Assembly: GCF_905220415.1 (NCBI RefSeq)
Contig: NC_059548.1
Span: 5,086,501 to 5,150,500 of the forward strand
Source of the DNA: Colias croceus
Taxonomy: Eukaryota; Arthropoda; Insecta; Lepidoptera; Pieridae
Direction of reading: 5' to 3'
DNA: 64,000 bases
Position 1 is the stretch's first letter. Each line of letters starts with the position of its first letter. A program made the translations under genes and the position numbers. Below, in pieces: positions 58,492-64,000 of the stretch. Below the pieces are notes generated by a model, which saw only the letters and a program-made list of their open reading frames with translations, searched no databases and was not told the DNA's origin.

Positions 58492-60550
58492 TATAGCTAT
58501 TTTGAATCTAAACAAACAGTAGACGAAACAGTTGATACATTCTATAGTATTATAACTCCCATAATAACACAATACACGCCCTTACGACCAAAAAATAACA
58601 AGAACTATCCCTTTTGGTTCAGTCGGTCATTAATTAAATGCCTAAACGAAAAGTCAAAGTATCACAACAGGTACAAAAAATACTCTAATCCAATGGACCT
58701 GGTTACTTTTCAAATGTTACGTGACCGTTGCCAAAAAATGCTACTGACATGTATCAATAGACTTAAATCTGAGGCAAAGGCTCAAATAAAAAAAGACCCA
58801 AAATACTTCTGGTCCTTTATAAAATCCTTAAGATCAAATAGTAGGGACATTCCTGATGAAATGTATCTTCATGACCGAAACGTTCAAGGCGGGGACAATA
58901 TCTGTAATCTCTTTTCCGAATACTTCCACTCCATATACAATAGTAAACTTGCACCCCATTCAGTAGATTTCGCTATGACACCTTTCACTAACAATGGATC
59001 TCTCAGCTCTTGCAACATCTCTGAAACTGAAATCTACAAATCACTTCAACGAATAGACATTAACAAGGGACCAGGCCCAGACGGAATCGCTCCCCTGTTC
59101 TTAAAAACTTGTTCTGCGCAACTCACAAAGCCTCTGTACCACATCTACAATAAATCTATCTCCCTCGGCCATTTTCCGACTAAATGGAAAATTGCCCACA
59201 TCACTCCAATACACAAAAAAGGCGACCAGAGTGATGTTAAGAATCAATATCATATATAGGCCGATATCAATACTGTCAGCCATGGGTAAGCTGTTCGAAT
59301 CCATAATTTACAATAGATTTTATTTTCATCTCAAACCTCTGTTTGACCCCTGTCAACACGGTTTTCTTCCAGGGCGTTCAACCATGTCTAACCTTTTGGA
59401 ATACGTCAGCGACATCAATGAAGAGCTCGAAAAACAAAATGAAATTCATGCTATCTACACAGATTTCTCCAAGGCATTTGACATGGTTGATCATAGCCTT
59501 CTTGTCCAAAAGTTGTACCACGCAGGTATTTGCGGCTCTCTGCTCAGATGGTGCGAATCATATCTTCGTAATAGGTCCCAATTAGTTATACTCAGAGGTT
59601 ACAAGTCAGTCGCTCGACCAGTACCCTCAGGTGTACCTCAAGGCTCTCACCTCGGTCCTCTCTTTTTTTTACTATACGTTAACGACCTAGGTGCCAACAT
59701 TACGTCTAAGTACCAAATGTTCGCCGACGATCTCAAATTGTATAGGGTAATAAAAAACCATGAAGATACTTTAGCATTACAAAACGATATCAACAGCATT
59801 ACATTATGGTGCGCAAAAAATAACATGTTCCTTAACGTATCTAAGTGTTATCATATGAAATTCACAAGGAAACGAAATCCACTTCATGTAACTTACTCTA
59901 TTGATAACATTCCAATCGGTGAAGTCACGAACATCCGCGATCTCGGTGTTGTGGTGGACAGAAAAGTCGACTTTCGCGAGCACATAGACTCGGTAGCAAC
60001 AAGGGCCGCACGCCTTTCGGGATTCATCATTAGACAGACCAAATTCTTTAATGACTCTGAAGTACCAGTATTGCTTTTTAATTACTACGTACGATCTCTC
60101 CTCGAATACTGTAGCCCTGTGTGGAATCCTACTTATGCCGTACACATACAGCGGTTGGAACGGATACAGAAACAATTCCTGTACCACCTAACTTTCGCTC
60201 ACAACCTTTGCCGTAACCTAACGTCTTATTCTTCTAGACTTATGCATTTTAAAATGAAATCGCTTGAAAGCAGACGGACCCTTTCTGATATCGTGTTTCT
60301 ATACAAAATTATAAATGGTAAAATAGATAATTCTCAATTATTGGGAAAAATTAGCATACATGTACCAAGGCCATTCAGCCGTCCCACTAACATGAAAACG
60401 TTTAGTCTTCCCTTTTGTCGTACAAACTACGCTCAACACTCGTCATTGCACCGCATGTGTTCAGCTTACAACGAAATAGTATGTAATAACGTCGATATAT
60501 TTAGCGCATCCCTAAATTCATTTAAAAAATTAGTTTCCAAAATTACATAA
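58492..60550 (+). pseudogene. LINE reverse transcriptase ORF2, broken by one frameshift
   Basis: The first frame runs to a stop at 59259 and the second is open to 60550. The break falls inside the RT motif 'KKGDQSDVKN / YRPISIL'. About ten extra bases at 59245-59254, compared with the conserved motif, put the rest in another frame. RT motifs are otherwise good: 'KGPGPDGIAP', 'HGFLPGRST', 'YTDFSKAFDMVDH', 'GVPQGSHLGPLFF' and the catalytic 'MFADDLKLY'. The C-terminal part has the thumb-like 'LRNRSQ', 'LEYCSPVWNP' and 'RLERIQKQFL' segments typical of Jockey/CR1-like elements. Inactive: truncated and frameshifted. Confidence 0.85.
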
Positions 60551-60745
60551 ATATTGTATTTAAATTGTTCCATAATGTTATTTTTCTAAATTATGTTAAT
60601 ATTGTAATAATGTAATTATATGTATTCGCGTACATTATTGCAGGCTGTGTTCACCTCTAGAAGGTCTAGCACCTATTACTTGTGATGTATCATAGAATAA
60701 CCATATCTATTATTTTTGTAGTGCTATGTCCAGTTTGGTGGACCT

Positions 60746-60777
<32 letters not shown>
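58492..60777 (+). mobile_element. 5'-truncated non-LTR retrotransposon (Jockey/CR1-like LINE)
   Basis: The copy starts inside ORF2 just before the RT domain; the endonuclease part is missing. The reading frame is open from 58468, but recognisable LINE sequence starts near 58492. It ends in a 28-base poly(A) at 60750-60777 after a short 3' UTR. No clear target duplication was found around the ends. The 5' truncation and poly(A) tail are the usual outcome of target-primed reverse transcription. Confidence 0.85.
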
Positions 60778-60780
<3 letters not shown>

Positions 60781-61445
60781 AATACTTGGTTAATGTATTT
60801 AATTAGTCTGAAAATATTAATTTTGAAGTTTATAGAGTTTTAAAGTTTTAATAATTTTAATAACGATGCTTATAAAGTTTCTATTTTCATAAAATTTTAT
60901 CAAACGAGTGCTTTATTTATCATGTTTTTATTAAAATATTCAAGCCTGAACACCGAACTGATCTATAAAGTTTCAAGTTATATGTCTATGCCCTATGGAT
61001 AGCACGACCTGAGATCTTTACATAATATCTTTTGGCTTGAAACCAAAGGCTTATCTGTGGACAATGTTCTCAATTCTTGTTTAGATTTACAACATAATTT
61101 AGTTAAAGGTTTACACAATGTTTATATTCTTTATGTATGTTTAAGTCAACCGCTGATTTAGATTGCATATTTATCTAAATAAAATTTTATACACTTAATG
61201 AACTTCTTGACTTCGAATTCACTATGATTAACATAGCCTGCATGATGCATCATAATTTGTAAAATATATTCCATATTTCTAGAACCTTCTAAGGAATGGA
61301 GAACCGACGAGTTCAGATAAGCCAAAGCATTTGACTATTGTATAGATAATTGCATTAATATGTTTAGTGTTACGGAAGTCTAAATCCCGACTCATTAGGT
61401 CCGATAGGCTGGTACAAGCAGCTCACCAGTGATTGTGTTTAATTT
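60778..61445. other. AT-rich spacer
   Basis: No gene or repeat recognised. Confidence 0.45.
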
Positions 61446-61799
61446 ATGACTTCTTACGTAACTATTTTCCACGTGAACAGAACGCAACATCGACTGAGGC
61501 AGCGCAGACGTGCACATAAATCGGTGGGGGTCGTAATAGCCGGCCCTCTCAAATCCATGCTCAGCTTAGAAAGCCGGATTTCTACCTCGGTAATACACTT
61601 AAAACGGCCGAGCTTAAATCATCGTCATCGTTTGTTGAACAAGAGTCCGGTCACATATCAGGCCGGTGACGGCCGACCCCAACCCCTGGCTCCCAATAAT
61701 TTTCGGTCTAGCCTCCCTGAGCATAGATTTCTAGAGTGCAAGTACGTATATCGTCGTTTGTGGGGGCCAAGCGAAAACTTGGTCATGGTGATTGAATAA
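61446..61799 (+). other. GC-richer island with a 117-codon open frame, unidentified
   Basis: The frame begins at ATG 61446 and is rich in Arg, Ser and His ('RLRQRRRAHK', 'LNHRHRLLNK'). I recognise no family, no signal peptide and no membrane segment. The local base composition is clearly less AT-rich than the surrounding 10 kb (for example 'gccggtgacggccgacccca'), which by itself reduces stop codons. It may be an exon or untranslated part of an unknown gene, a regulatory element, or a decayed repeat. Confidence 0.3.
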
Positions 61800-64000
61800 T
61801 ATTCAAGGCGGACGTTGCTTTTCGTAAATTGAGCTATTATTCTCGGTGGAGGAAACTATTGACCATATAAATACGCGAGGTTTTACGAAGTAGGCTGCAT
61901 ACTTCGTCATATGGAATCGATGAGATTTTTTAATTCTTCAGTAAACACGCATTTTCTTAACGGACTAATTTGCCTTCTTCCTTTTAGTGACTTAGGTTTA
62001 GTACAATTTTTTTCGATTATAAAATATTAGTTGTATAAGTATCTAATGTATATGTAAATTTTTAATAAGTACCTAAAAAAAGTTAAACTATTAACAGAAT
62101 AATGCACAGCATATACAAAAGCATTCTACCCTGTCAAGGCGTCAACAAAACTTATTGCCTTCGGTTTCCCCAAGTCGTCCATCACACAGAGTTCAACTAG
62201 CAAAATAATTGTACATTTCGCACTTAATAAAATATTACTGTTTAATCCTCCTTATGATTTCATATCTTTTATTTACTATTTACTACTCTTAGTAGAGCCG
62301 CTTAATTCCCTTATAAATAATCAATAGATCGCATAGTGCATGGAATTTTATTACTTATAATTGGGATAATTATACATGTATTCATGTAATATTGCCTGAT
62401 ACATAATATTAAAATAAATCAATGTGCAAATAAGGTGATTAAAATTTTAATTATAATCACAAAATGGCGTCAATCCTTTGTGTAACGAAGCAAAATTCGA
62501 TATTGGATTTTTCAGACTTAATCTTGTATTCAAATTTTAATTATATCATTCTGGGGTTTGAATAAAAACGGACTCATTTCGCGCCGTCAGTGAATAATAA
62601 CGAGCCCTCGAATTATGTTGATATAGCTTACACCGTGTCGTAACTCTTAATACTCCGCGGTCATAGAAACAACATGCTTTTCATATTGATATTGAGCATT
62701 GTCCTATTGTTGATATCTTTTTTCAGTAAATAAATAGCCCTAGACTTGAAGAAGTGAGTTGATGTTTCAATGGATAAATAACACACTCCATGAGCCTGAA
62801 ATTGAGTGTAGCTTGATGGATGCTCTAGTGAATCTTTACATGAAGTAAAAGCTTACGTTTAGGAAGCTTTTGAGTACAGCGTTTCTTACTATAACTGAGA
62901 CAGTGAATTCCCGTTGTTCTAATTAACATAGAGCTGGCAATATCCATGATCTTGTGAAACATATATTCATTTATATACCTTTTGTAGGTAATAAACAATA
63001 AACGATATGTTATAATATTTCAAAATTGCTTTTAGAAGAAAATCTAATCGACAACATTAAGCACCCACTTAGTAAAGTAACTCTTATTGCTAAATATGTT
63101 AAAATGTTTTAATGATTCTTGGGGGTCTTCATTTAAGGTCTGTTTACCGATCATCTTTACCCATGAAATGATATATTAAAAGAAGCGATAATATATTGAC
63201 ATTCACACTTTAGAAAAGTTCTCTATGCAATTGTTTTGTATGATGAAACTGCATATAGATTCACGCTCATTATGTAGGTAGGTAATATTGTTCGTTAAAT
63301 GTTTACACAGCGGTGTGAGGATGCCCACAGTTATGTAGATCAACAATTAATTCGTATCTGTGTATCCGTGAAAGCACTTCCATCACCTCATATGCATATT
63401 AAAATTATTCTTTGTGATTATGACGCTTAGAATAATTATGTTTGCCACATTTGACGTGTTGTGGAAATACAACAGTTAGCACTTTCAAATGTTCGCATAG
63501 CGTTGGTTTTAATTGATACTAATTTTGTCTAAACTAATTTTGGTAAAGCTGGTTTGCGGTTGTGAAGTTGAAGCTGATATGATGCTTAAAATTATATTGT
63601 TTGTAGGTAATTGTGACTTTTCGTATGCAGCTTAATCGAAAATTGTTTCAAGCGTTCCTTTTTTGCTGAAATAAATATATCTACCGTAAGATTACGTAAT
63701 TATTTAGTTCTTTTTCTCCATCTGTTAAGATTAACTTAGAGCAATAATTATGAAACGACGTGAGTTCTTTACTTTCATTTTGCTGGTGATATCTAATAAC
63801 TTTAAAATGCTACAAATATTTATAAAGATTTCAAAACGAAATCAAATACAAAATAAACAAAACAACTGTGTAAACTATTTCGGATTTTGTGCTACAATAA
63901 ATTGAAATAAACATAAGCGAGCTAAAAAATTTAAAATATCTGCTTACAGATTGATTCATTTAAATAATCAATTACAAGTACTTTACTTCAATAACGAAAT
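61800..64000. other. AT-rich stretch to the window edge
   Basis: A 'tataaata' (61866-61873) follows the GC-richer island. No downstream exon was recognised. Nothing else can be supported. Confidence 0.4.

Noticed and set aside
59285..59300. GTTCGAATCC-like motif as a tRNA B box
   Set aside because: It lies within the LINE reverse-transcriptase coding sequence and has no cloverleaf around it; no tRNA gene was found anywhere in the window.
61446..61799. Calling a protein gene here
   Set aside because: No family, splice or start evidence beyond an open frame in a GC-richer patch; kept only as an unidentified island.

Overview
The window looks like a piece of a moth or butterfly (Lepidoptera) genome. 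It is AT-rich, its genes have eukaryotic introns, and it carries short repeats that I associate with Lepidoptera: Lep1/Helitron-like elements ending in ACTAG plus a GC-rich 'cccgcggcttcgcccgcg' hairpin, the 'gcccagcagtggga...ggctgatgatgatg' tail, and the 'aaccgacttcaa...ttgaagtcggtt' element. The assignment rests on sequence reading only.

Four host genes can be supported. (1) At 9205-10269 (+), a single-exon secreted protein with a thioredoxin-fold-like, Cys-rich head resembling GILT but without the CXXC, followed by a long Thr-rich mucin-like tail. (2) At 24547-24781 (-), the first coding exon of a two-pore-domain potassium channel; no other exon was recognised to its left. (3) At 26042-30339 (+), a complete seven-exon DRG1 GTPase (367 aa). 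(4) At 35924-41220 (+), a complete four-exon CENP-S/MHF1 histone-fold protein (143 aa). The K2P exon and DRG1 are divergent, with about 1.26 kb between start codons. DRG1 and CENP-S are tandem, separated by 5.6 kb that contains a P-element-like remnant.

Most of the recognisable remainder is mobile DNA. It includes a complete Ty3/Gypsy element with reading-identical LTRs (46410-52580) that carries an extra small myristoylation/TM/polybasic ORF, and a pogo/Tigger-like transposon with an intact ORF but a Tyr in place of the first catalytic Asp (21778-23607). There is also a mariner-type element with about 275-bp near-identical terminal repeats in DRG1 intron 4, and a 2.1-kb inverted-repeat element carrying a THAP exon (32166-34278). 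Smaller items are a 446-bp Harbinger-type foldback MITE (11170-11615), a 5'-truncated and frameshifted LINE (about 58492-60777), a SINE with a 15-bp target duplication inside a perfect 88-bp inverted repeat (20227-20839), and several older fragments. CENP-S intron 2 holds a 12-bp minisatellite of about 64 units, followed by a 28-bp palindrome.

Regions 1-4.2 kb, 5.9-9.1 kb, 11.6-19.4 kb, 42.6-46.4 kb, 52.6-58.5 kb and 60.8-64 kb are AT-rich and hold no gene I can support. They may be intergenic or long introns of genes lying outside the window.
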